A stretch of DNA of 8,213 bases from Oscillospiraceae bacterium (lineage in GTDB: Bacteria > Bacillota > Clostridia > Oscillospirales > Acutalibacteraceae), in assembly GCA_003499325.1 (NCBI GenBank), contig DNIP01000046.1, positions 1 through 8,213 on the forward strand, written 5' to 3'. Below, one piece after another: positions 1-5,524 of this stretch. A program made the position numbers and the translations under genes. The notes beneath the pieces were generated by a model. It searched no databases and was not told the origin of the DNA. It saw nothing but the letters and a program-made list of their open reading frames with translations. Within the stretch, counting starts at the first letter, position 1. Every line of letters begins with the position of its first letter.

Positions 1-2
1 TC

Positions 3-581
3 AGATCGGACAACAACACCTATACCCTGCCCGACGGCGCCATGCTCGACCTCGGCGCGGTCGCCAAGGGCTATGCCGCCGATCAGTGCGAGACGATCCT
101 CAAAGAGGGTCATGCAACAGCCGCGGTGCTCAACCTGGGCGGTACCATACGCCTCTATGGCAAAAAGCCCGACGGCAGCCGCTTTTCGGTCGGCGTTGCC
201 GATCCCGACAATCCCGCGGGCTACTTCGGCTATCTGAGCCGTGAGAGCGGCACTGTCGCGACCTCGGGCGGCTACGAACGCTATTTTGAGCGGGACGGCA
301 AGCGCTATATCCACATCCTCGATCCGACCACCGCCAAGCCCGTGGAAAACGGGATCCTCTCCGTCACCATCGTCTGTGATGACGGCACCGCCGCCGACGC
401 GCTGTCCACCGCGCTGTTTGTGATGGGGCTCGACAAGGCGACGGCATATTATCGGGCGCATCGGGACTTTGACTTCATCATCCTCACCGATGATCATAGC
501 GTCTACCTCACCGAGGGTATTTATGACGAATTCACCCTCTGCGACGGCTACGACTTCCACCTGAAAAAGGTTGATCGGTAA
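3..581 (+). CDS. apbE: FAD:protein FMN transferase (ApbE family), C-terminal part
   Basis: ApbE enzymes use Mg2+ and FAD to attach FMN covalently to Ser/Thr of target flavoproteins, usually outside the membrane in redox complexes such as Rnf/Nqr or extracellular reductases. The reading frame is open from the window edge, so the N-terminal roughly 140-150 residues of a normally 330-350 residue protein lie outside. Visible family motifs: LDLGAVAKGYAAD (nt 45-83), NLGGT (nt 132-146; the family usually has NLGGN, so the last residue is a variant), an ATSGGYERYF stretch, HILDP (nt 312-326), and DDGTAADALSTALF (nt 378-419), the ADALST part being the usual metal-binding segment. The Met at 42 sits inside a conserved motif and is not the start. 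A 59-base gap with a hairpin separates it from the next gene. The family call is firm; the flavinylated partner is not visible. Confidence 0.93.
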   Translation, partial: RSDNNTYTLPDGAMLDLGAVAKGYAADQCETILKEGHATAAVLNLGGTIRLYGKKPDGSRFSVGVADPDNPAGYFGYLSRESGTVATSGGYERYFERDGKRYIHILDPTTAKPVENGILSVTIVCDDGTAADALSTALFVMGLDKATAYYRAHRDFDFIILTDDHSVYLTEGIYDEFTLCDGYDFHLKKVDR

Positions 582-603
582 AGTGTCCGACGGACTTTTT
601 ACC
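577..603 (+). terminator. Hairpin overlapping the apbE stop codon
   Basis: A left arm 577-588 pairs with 592-603 around a 3-base loop (GAC). Eleven of 12 positions pair, including one G-T wobble; T584/T596 is a mismatch. The TAA stop codon of apbE lies in the left arm. The run of five T residues (596-600) is inside the right arm instead of after it, so this is an atypical terminator and may act instead as a 3' stabiliser. Confidence 0.35.
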
Positions 604-640
604 CTCCAAAAAACTGATCACTAATCAACAGGAGTAAACT

Positions 641-1012
641 ATGCGAAAAACCTCTCGTTCGGGATCGTTCTTTTTGATCCTGATGTTCAATATCATGCTC
701 AACTTCCGCCTCACCATCCCGGGGTGGATCCTGCTTGTCCTGCACTTCATCATCCCGCAGTACATCAAGTGGTGGTACTGCCTCGTCTACTTCGGGGCGT
801 TCCTGCTGTACATGATCGTGTGGATGCTGGTGTTATGGGGGCTGGGCGCATGGGCAGGCTCCGTGCCGCCCGCGCCGAAGGTGCAGAATAAAAATCCCTA
901 TTCCGTCAAGGAGCAGGACTTGCCGTGGAACAAAACCGATCAGATCGAAAATAAAAATCCGTACTCGGTGAAAACGAACGAGCTGTCCGATCACACCCCG
1001 AAAAATGAATAA
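641..1012 (+). CDS. Small membrane protein with duplicated NKNPYSVK motif
   Basis: I do not recognise this 123-residue protein. It begins with a short basic segment (MRKTSRSGS), followed by two hydrophobic stretches, about residues 10-40 (with a proline-containing break) and 45-73, rich in Trp, Phe, Leu and Met. A hydrophilic tail from about 74 contains NKNPYSVK twice, at residues 83-90 and 104-111, with PWNKT between the copies. The DNA copies (887-910 and 950-973) differ at five codons, all synonymous, which argues that the peptide sequence is maintained. The start is supported by AGGAG at 630-634, six bases before ATG. The stop is followed after 12 bases by the esterase start, so the two are probably co-transcribed. 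The tail could be a docking peptide; which side of the membrane it faces is not clear. Confidence 0.75.
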   Translation: MRKTSRSGSFFLILMFNIMLNFRLTIPGWILLVLHFIIPQYIKWWYCLVYFGAFLLYMIVWMLVLWGLGAWAGSVPPAPKVQNKNPYSVKEQDLPWNKTDQIENKNPYSVKTNELSDHTPKNE

Positions 1013-1024
1013 AAGGAGATCGCT

Positions 1025-2158
1025 ATGAAAAAGCTATTCTATATTTTACTTTGCACCGCACTGGTTTCTCTTACGCTCGCTGCCTGCGGCGGAACCGGCG
1101 ATAACGCGCCGCTGTTCACCGCGGTAGATAACGCAAGCCGAAAGGAGATCACCGCCGCCTTCAAAAATACCGACAGCGGCGAGACGCTTGAGGTCAAGCT
1201 GAAAAAGAAGGAGTCCTCCGGCGACACGGCACCGTTCACCGGTAATGCCGATCCCGCAAAATTCGACCGCGTGACCCTTAATGCCGACGGCACCGAATCG
1301 ATCGAGCTCGCCTATAACGACTATGTCAAGGAATGGGATCTCAGCTCGGGCAAGGCATACCCCGGCACAACGGTTTATGAGCCGCAATATGACCGCGTCG
1401 CGTTCGATTACGAGGATCGCAAAAAGGATGTGCTGATTTGGAAGCCCGAGGATTATGACCCCTCCTCCGCCGACAAATACGCCGTCATCTACATGACAGA
1501 CGGTCAGAATCTCTTTGACCGCAAGGCGACCTCGACGGGCAGCTGGGGCGTTGCCGAAAGTGTGGCGAATATGATGGCGAACGGCGGACAGAAGTGCGTC
1601 ATCGTCGGCATAGAGAACGGCGCCACATGGCGCGATGAAGAGCTGACCCCCGACATCGGCAAAATCACGCAGGAGAGCTATGAGGGCGGCAAGGGCAAGT
1701 ACTTCTCCGACTTTGTCGTCGGCACCGTCATGCCCTATATCAATGAGCATTATAACGTCTATACCGACCGCGAGCACACCCATATCGCGGGCAGCTCCTC
1801 GGGCGGTATCGAGAGCTTTTATATCGCGATGGAGCACCCCGACAAATTCGCTTCCGTCGGCGCGCTCTCACCGGCGTTTTTGCTGTACACCGACGACACC
1901 TGGGTGGAGTATCTGAACAAAAAGGATTTCTCCAAAAACGCGCCGCTGATCTACCTCTACTGCGGCAACAGCTCCGCCGATCAGCTCGAGCAGGCGCTGT
2001 GCGTCGGCACCAAGACCATGCCCAACAACCTCAAGGCGTGCAACTATCCCGCGGATAAGGTCATCATCAAGCTCTATGACAACGGCGTGCACAACGAGAT
2101 GTACTGGCGTGCCGTATTCCCCGATTACCTCAAATACGCCTTCCCGAAAGCGTCATAA
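1025..2158 (+). CDS. Secreted lipoprotein esterase (alpha/beta hydrolase, enterochelin-esterase-like)
   Basis: This 377-residue protein is a surface lipoprotein: a basic-hydrophobic signal ends in lipobox L18-A19-A20-C21. Residues about 30-115 form a Lys/Asp/Thr-rich N-terminal region of unknown fold. The esterase D/Fes-like hydrolase domain runs from about 120 to 372. Within it are VIYMTDGQNLFD (154-165), a typical strand and oxyanion-loop region of this family; G256-S257-S258-S259-G260-G261, giving Ser258 as nucleophile; and VHNEMYWR near the end, giving His356 as the likely catalytic histidine. The catalytic acid cannot be assigned with confidence. Family members cleave ester bonds in siderophores, acetylated or feruloylated polysaccharides or xenobiotic esters; the substrate here is unknown. 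AGGAG upstream and the 12-base gap to the small membrane protein suggest one operon. Confidence 0.88.
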   Translation: MKKLFYILLCTALVSLTLAACGGTGDNAPLFTAVDNASRKEITAAFKNTDSGETLEVKLKKKESSGDTAPFTGNADPAKFDRVTLNADGTESIELAYNDYVKEWDLSSGKAYPGTTVYEPQYDRVAFDYEDRKKDVLIWKPEDYDPSSADKYAVIYMTDGQNLFDRKATSTGSWGVAESVANMMANGGQKCVIVGIENGATWRDEELTPDIGKITQESYEGGKGKYFSDFVVGTVMPYINEHYNVYTDREHTHIAGSSSGGIESFYIAMEHPDKFASVGALSPAFLLYTDDTWVEYLNKKDFSKNAPLIYLYCGNSSADQLEQALCVGTKTMPNNLKACNYPADKVIIKLYDNGVHNEMYWRAVFPDYLKYAFPKAS

Positions 2159-2205
2159 AGAATGGCTGTCACCCTAACGAAACCACGCAAAACCGAATAG
2201 GATAC

Positions 2206-2232
2206 AAAAAGGGGCTGTCTTGCGGCAGCCCC
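2206..2232 (-). terminator. Intrinsic terminator of the secreted helical protein gene
   Basis: Arms 2211-2219 and 2224-2232 form a 9-bp stem (GGGGCTGTC against GGCAGCCCC, one G-T wobble) with loop TTGC. Five A residues at 2206-2210 become a T run after the stem on the minus strand, so it terminates the minus-strand gene ending at 2282. There is no T run on the plus strand, but the stem may also slow transcription from the esterase side. A further inverted repeat, TTGAAG/CTTCAA (2239-2244 and 2252-2257), lies between the stop codon and this stem. Confidence 0.8.
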
Positions 2233-2281
2233 AACACATTGAAGTCAATAGCTTCAATTATTATGCTTTTCTGTCGGACGA

Positions 2282-3919
2282 TCAGGTGTGCCAGTCGGGT
2301 TCGTCGCTTGGAGGATCGATTTTAAAGAAGATGATATATCCTTCTGTTGTATGGCTGCCCTTATCTTCAAATCCGTCAGCGCAGTCATAATTATAATCAC
2401 CGATGATCGTTATATTGGTGTTTTTTGCGCCGGAGCTGATACAAATCGCAGAACCTGTTGTGCCGAATATGGTGCCGCGGTTATAGTATACTTTTGCGTT
2501 TTCAGCGTTGCCCGGGACATAAATCGCGTGACAGCCTCCTCTTACGAAAGTATAGGTCAGTGTAAAATCTGAGTTGCTTGAGACCGAGAAGGTGTTGAGG
2601 TCGGACTTAGCAGTGGAGTCAAATGTGCTTCCGTTCGTGGTATCTGTGCCGAGATACAATTCTACCTTTCTACGCTCGGGGATCTCAAAACCACCGCTTG
2701 CATTAATGCCCTTTACGTTATCATCGAGCTTGTAGCCTTTTTTCGCGTCAGCCTTTACAGTGATAAATCTTCCGTTGGAGTTGATTGTAAAATCACACCT
2801 CGAATCGATACCCTGCGACCAAGCGTCGATAAAGCTTCTGCAGCCCTTTTCTGCGGTGTATTGATTAAGATTTGTGGTTTTAAGCGTGTAGGGAGCAACG
2901 TCGAGAATCTTGTTATTGTTATCCTCGAGAACCTTTGTAAAAATACCGTCAATCGCGCTGAGGCTTTGGAGCATTTCGGAAGCTGTATTCTCATACTTTG
3001 TATAAGGCGCTTCATCTGCGTTTACTGTGATGATATTATTGTCGATTTCATATTCCTTTACTTTTTTTGCCATATTGTTAAGTGCATTGATTGCAAAAAA
3101 GTCAAGGATAACGTGCTCCTCCATAGAGGTTATCTCCGTATTGATGCCCTTGATAACCTTGTGGTAATCGGGTGTATTTGTATAGCTGTGCTCGTTTTTG
3201 TCGGCGGCAATAACCCTGTCAAGCAGGTAGGATGTGAGCTGCTTATAGCCATTTTCGTGATTGCTGGCGCTGCGCTCGCCCTTAAGGAAGCTGAGCATCG
3301 CGTCAAAATCAGCCTGCAGATTGCTTATGCTGCAAACGGGATCGTTGATGATCTCCTTGTAAGCCTTGTACGTGGTGTTGTTGAGCTTACCCATGCCATC
3401 GCAGGTGAAATTATCCGTATGCTGAGAGATACGCTTAAGAACATTAGCGTAATCCTCGGCAACTTTGTCGGTTTGCTTTCTGAATTCCATAGTGCTGATG
3501 TTAGAATCAATCATCTGAAGCTGACGCATCTCTTCGCTGTGATACTGATTTGCTTTTTCCGAAAGGGTCTGAACCTCGGCGAGAACCTCGTTGACCTTAG
3601 CCTTAATTTCATCCGCCTGCTTATTGACGTCATCAATAACATCCTGATTTGAGGGACCGTCGTCCAAACCGAAAATAAGGTTAAAGACGGGACCGATAGC
3701 CATATTTGCCAGCTTCGTGCCTGTTGCGTTAAGTAATGTTTTGCCGACGAACCCGAAGGCGGTCTTTGCCATATTTCCAACCGGATTCCCGGAGACAGAA
3801 GCCCCTGTTGCTACGGCGGCTGAAGCCGGTGTAATTGCAACTGAGCCTACCGATACTACTGTGATTACGGATAAGACTATAGCGATCATTCTTGTTTTGA
3901 TACCATTCTTTTTCATCAT
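2282..3919 (-). CDS. Secreted helical protein with beta-rich C-terminus, function unknown
   Basis: I do not recognise a named family. The 545-residue product has a Sec signal peptide (basic start, hydrophobic core at about 11-30, cleavage after A32-S33-A34). Residues about 45-85 are Gly/Ala-rich and amphipathic to hydrophobic (AFGFVGKTLL, AIGPVFNLIFG). Residues about 90-165 have a strong coiled-coil pattern, and 180-345 are largely helical. From about 375 it is polar and beta-rich, with Asn/Gly/Thr and strand-like repeats at 463-507 that resemble beta-helix turns. Seven Cys follow the signal (173, 196, 360, 375, 463, 493, 513). The order hydrophobic helix, long helix bundle, beta tail recalls alpha-type pore-forming or delta-endotoxin-like proteins; this is an inference from pattern only. 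AGGGGG (3925-3930) lies 5 bases before ATG 3919 and 8 before the second ATG at 3916, so either Met may start it. It is divergent from the TetR gene. Confidence 0.8.
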   Translation of the reverse strand: MMKKNGIKTRMIAIVLSVITVVSVGSVAITPASAAVATGASVSGNPVGNMAKTAFGFVGKTLLNATGTKLANMAIGPVFNLIFGLDDGPSNQDVIDDVNKQADEIKAKVNEVLAEVQTLSEKANQYHSEEMRQLQMIDSNISTMEFRKQTDKVAEDYANVLKRISQHTDNFTCDGMGKLNNTTYKAYKEIINDPVCSISNLQADFDAMLSFLKGERSASNHENGYKQLTSYLLDRVIAADKNEHSYTNTPDYHKVIKGINTEITSMEEHVILDFFAINALNNMAKKVKEYEIDNNIITVNADEAPYTKYENTASEMLQSLSAIDGIFTKVLEDNNNKILDVAPYTLKTTNLNQYTAEKGCRSFIDAWSQGIDSRCDFTINSNGRFITVKADAKKGYKLDDNVKGINASGGFEIPERRKVELYLGTDTTNGSTFDSTAKSDLNTFSVSSNSDFTLTYTFVRGGCHAIYVPGNAENAKVYYNRGTIFGTTGSAICISSGAKNTNITIIGDYNYDCADGFEDKGSHTTEGYIIFFKIDPPSDEPDWHT

Positions 3920-3947
3920 TCACACCCCCTAAGATTATTATACTTAT

Positions 3948-3975
3948 AGTATAGTGTTTTTTTCACAGCAAACAA
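3948..3975 (-). promoter_or_regulatory. Probable promoter of the secreted helical protein gene
   Basis: On the minus strand, TTGTTT (3970-3975) is followed after 16 bases by TATACT (3948-3953). This would start transcription near 3941 and leave a leader of about 20 bases with the AGGGGG ribosome site. A second -10-like TATAAT sits at 3937-3942 but would place the start inside the ribosome site, so it is less likely. Confidence 0.45.
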
Positions 3976-3983
3976 TATGCAAT

Positions 3984-3997
3984 CAAATCGCGATTTG
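3984..3997. promoter_or_regulatory. Perfect 14-bp palindrome, candidate operator
   Basis: CAAATCGCGATTTG is its own reverse complement. It lies 9 bases upstream of the proposed -35 of the minus-strand gene and touches the first GTAGCC repeat. The size, symmetry and position fit an operator for a dimeric regulator, the obvious candidate being the adjacent TetR-type protein. Binding is inferred. Confidence 0.45.
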
Positions 3998-4061
3998 TAG
4001 CCTAATTTACATATTTGCAGGCAGGCGTAGCCTAATTTACGGAAATGAATAAAATGTAGCC
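3996..4061. repeat. Spaced GTAGCCTAATTTAC repeats between divergent promoters
   Basis: Two identical 14-bp copies lie at 3997-4010 and 4027-4040, starting 30 bp apart (about three helical turns). A partial third copy, GTAGCC, lies at 4056-4061, 29 bp further on and just before the -35 of the TetR gene. Each full copy is a partial dyad, GTA...TAC. The flanking bases also match each other: T and A around copy 1 (3996, 4011), C and G around copy 2 (4026, 4041). This looks like an operator array controlling both genes. Confidence 0.5.
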
Positions 4062-4064
4062 AAC

Positions 4065-4093
4065 TTGATAATTGCAGCCGTTGGTGCTATAAT
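4065..4093 (+). promoter_or_regulatory. Sigma-A type promoter of the TetR gene
   Basis: TTGATA (4065-4070) and TATAAT (4088-4093) are separated by 17 bp, close to consensus. Transcription would start near 4100. An inverted repeat TAATC-N5-GATTA (4090-4104) overlaps the -10 and start region and could serve autoregulation. Confidence 0.75.
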
Positions 4094-4124
4094 CTGATCG
4101 ATTACAGAAGGGAGAGTGGATCGA

Positions 4125-4703
4125 TTGACTGGTAAAAAACCCGACCGCAGGACGATGAAAACGAAACACGCTATCTTTACGGCGCTTGCGGAGCTGATGA
4201 GCGAAAAAGAGCTTCGCCATATTACCGTTCAGAATATCTCGGACAAGGCAGATATTCACCGCGTCACCTTCTACAAGCATTTTATGGATATATATGATGC
4301 TTACGAGCAGCTGACGAAAATAATTTTAAGCGAAGTAGGCGTCCTGTTGACGCAGCACGGTGAAAAATCGCCCGCGACGTTTTATCATGATATCTTAAAC
4401 TATATATCGGAACATTCCGTTTATTTTAAAATGATATTCAGCCCTCACAACACAAGCAGTCTTTATCAAAACTTGCTCAAATTGTTTATCGGCTATGAGG
4501 GCTTGTTTTTATCGGAACAGTTTGGTCCCGATTATCCCGAAAGCGTTTTAACCTGTGCCATTCGTTATCATGTGAACGGCTGTTTTGCCGTGATTGCCGA
4601 TTGGATCATGACCGATCTTGCACACCCGCAGGAATATATCGTTAAAACGCTGTCCGAGTTTGACAATAACATCTATGCGTATTTGAAAAGGCAGCAAACA
4701 TAA
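4125..4703 (+). CDS. TetR/AcrR-family transcriptional regulator
   Basis: A 192-residue DNA-binding repressor-type protein. The N-terminal helix-turn-helix domain covers about residues 10-55, with the recognition part ITVQNISDKADIHRVTFYKHF at 33-53 having the typical TetR ending (TFYKHF). The rest (about 70-188) is an all-helical ligand and dimerisation domain resembling the TetR_C_7/TetR_C_8 type found in many Firmicutes. I chose the TTG start at 4125: AGGGAG (4109-4114) lies ten bases upstream, whereas the in-frame GTG at 4116 would sit only one base from it. It is divergent from the secreted helical protein and probably controls that gene and itself through the sites in 3984-4104. Its ligand is unknown. 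The gene is AT-richer than flanking genes, consistent with transfer along with its neighbour. Confidence 0.88.
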   Translation: MTGKKPDRRTMKTKHAIFTALAELMSEKELRHITVQNISDKADIHRVTFYKHFMDIYDAYEQLTKIILSEVGVLLTQHGEKSPATFYHDILNYISEHSVYFKMIFSPHNTSSLYQNLLKLFIGYEGLFLSEQFGPDYPESVLTCAIRYHVNGCFAVIADWIMTDLAHPQEYIVKTLSEFDNNIYAYLKRQQT

Positions 4704-4704
4704 G

Positions 4705-4848
4705 GTTCTGTGCGTCATACGACAAGGTGTTTTATACAAGCTCGATTTCTGTTATGATGAGTCTGTAGATATCCTAGGGCTTGCTGAATACTTAGCGGAA
4801 TACACAAAAACTGAATTGATCTCAGTACCAATGAAGAACGAAAGATAA
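4705..4848 (+). pseudogene. Possible gene remnant downstream of tetR
   Basis: A frame ending at TAA 4846-4848 reads like the C-terminus of a real protein (from LYKLDFCYDESVDI to ELISVPMKNER), with acidic, hydrophobic and Tyr-rich balance. It contains no ATG, GTG or TTG codon with a ribosome site at its head. The frame opens only after a TGA at 4684-4686 inside tetR. I do not recognise the family. It may be a leftover of a decayed gene, or chance. Confidence 0.3.
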
Positions 4849-4938
4849 TTATACGCAAACAGATAAAACAGAAAAGAACTCGGCTCTGATTATCTCATCT
4901 GCGACAGCAACGGAAATGAAGTTGCCCGGATGAGCACG
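4849..4938. other. Intergenic stretch with no supported complete gene
   Basis: Together with 4704-4848 and the repeats up to 5120 this is a gene-free stretch of over 400 bases. A short plus-strand frame (about 4888 onward) reads SDYLICDSNGNEVARMSTE and runs into the terminator. It looks protein-like but lacks a start and is interrupted upstream by stop codons. It may be a second remnant of the same decayed region. Confidence 0.3.
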
Positions 4939-4977
4939 GAACCGGGCAACCCTCTCGGGCTGCCCGGTTCTTTTTTT
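4921..4977 (+). terminator. Perfect intrinsic terminator with competing upstream hairpin
   Basis: The terminator pairs 4939-4948 (GAACCGGGCA) with 4961-4970 (TGCCCGGTTC), a perfect 10-bp stem with a 12-base loop, followed by seven T residues (4971-4977). The left arm can pair instead with upstream sequence: GTTGCCCGG (4921-4929) matches CCGGGCAAC (4942-4950) over 9 bp. The two structures exclude each other, as in attenuators. No plus-strand gene follows until 6693, so it most simply ends the tetR transcript. Confidence 0.8.
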
Positions 4978-4985
4978 GAGCTATC

Positions 4986-5068
4986 TTTGCGGACATTCCC
5001 CCAACGGGGGCTCCTCGCCGGAAGCGGCTCCCCCCTTGTCCGCTTTGCGGACATTCCCCCAACGGGGG
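4986..5068. repeat. Paired 25-bp repeats with hairpin-forming GC-rich core
   Basis: A 25-bp unit (TTTGCGGACATTCCCCC plus AACGGGGG) occurs identically at 4986-5010 and 5044-5068, 58 bp apart. Each contains the small hairpin CCCCC-AAC-GGGGG. Between them, TGTCCGC (5037-5043) pairs with GCGGACA either across TTT at 5047-5053 or with the copy at 4989-4995. The pattern resembles dispersed intergenic palindromic repeats seen in gut Clostridia, often mis-called as short proteins. It lies between the tetR terminator and the end of the TfoX-domain gene. Confidence 0.7.
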
Positions 5069-5120
5069 TACCTTTTACCAAAAGGAGCCTTCCTTAACTG
5101 AATGACATTGGCTGAACCGT

Positions 5121-5441
5121 TCATTTTTTCCTTTTCTTCGGCATAGGCAGCTCCTCCGCCATGGCGGTCACCACCTGCGTCAACAGCGCTCTGTCATCGA
5201 GCTCTTCGACGAGCAACAGCATTGTCTTGGAGCCCTCATACGGCAGCTCCATGGGCGCGTCGGGCAGCAGTTCTCTCGCCGATTTTGTCGGCTTGATCAA
5301 CAAGCGGTTGTCATAGATACCGCCGAACACCTTGCCCTGCACATAGAGGATATACTCCCCCATCATCGCGCGATGGGAAACATCCCGCACATCGCCGAGC
5401 TGTTCTAATACATAGTTCAGATATTCTTTCGTAGACGCCAT
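5121..5441 (-). CDS. TfoX/Sxy N-terminal domain protein
   Basis: A 106-residue single-domain protein matching the TfoX N-terminal domain: R-AMMGEY-LY at about residues 24-33, GKVFGGIYDNRLLIKPT at 36-52, a PYEGSKTMLLLVEELDD segment, and a basic tail (PKKRKK). In Haemophilus and Vibrio, TfoX/Sxy controls competence with CRP, but those proteins have an extra C-terminal domain absent here. Stand-alone N-terminal domains are widespread in Firmicutes and have no assigned role, so a competence function should not be assumed. The start is supported by AAGGAG six bases before ATG on the minus strand. It lies 83 bases after the stop of the zinc-ribbon membrane protein, with a terminator between them, so it likely has its own weak promoter; none is clear. 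Confidence 0.88.
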   Translation of the reverse strand: MASTKEYLNYVLEQLGDVRDVSHRAMMGEYILYVQGKVFGGIYDNRLLIKPTKSARELLPDAPMELPYEGSKTMLLLVEELDDRALLTQVVTAMAEELPMPKKRKK

Positions 5442-5482
5442 GATATGCTCCTTTCCTGCAACTGTACAACAACTGTCGGATG

Positions 5483-5514
5483 AAAAAACAAGACTGTCAC
5501 AAGGGCAGTCTTGT
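5483..5514 (-). terminator. Intrinsic terminator of the zinc-ribbon membrane protein gene
   Basis: Arms 5488-5496 (ACAAGACTG) and 5506-5514 (CAGTCTTGT) form a perfect 9-bp stem, extendable inward by two pairs. Six A residues at 5483-5488 give a T run after the stem on the minus strand. It lies 11 bases after the stop at 5525 and separates that gene from the TfoX-domain gene. Confidence 0.88.
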
Positions 5515-5524
5515 CATATCGTTT

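Noticed and set aside
1046..1837. 263-codon open frame on the minus strand
   Set aside because: Antisense shadow of the lipoprotein esterase, no family motifs, no good ribosome site.
2861..3652. 263-codon open frame on the plus strand
   Set aside because: Antisense to the secreted helical protein, which has a signal peptide, ribosome site, promoter and terminator.
4986..5068. Possible CRISPR array
   Set aside because: Only two copies, the unit contains hairpins and the spacer itself is palindromic with the repeat; no cas genes.
4890..5081. 63-codon minus-strand frame
   Set aside because: It covers the GC-rich intergenic repeats; this is a known type of false small protein made by dispersed repeats.
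5121..5441. Competence regulator role for the TfoX-domain protein
   Set aside because: Only the N-terminal domain is present and no competence genes are nearby, so a function should not be transferred.
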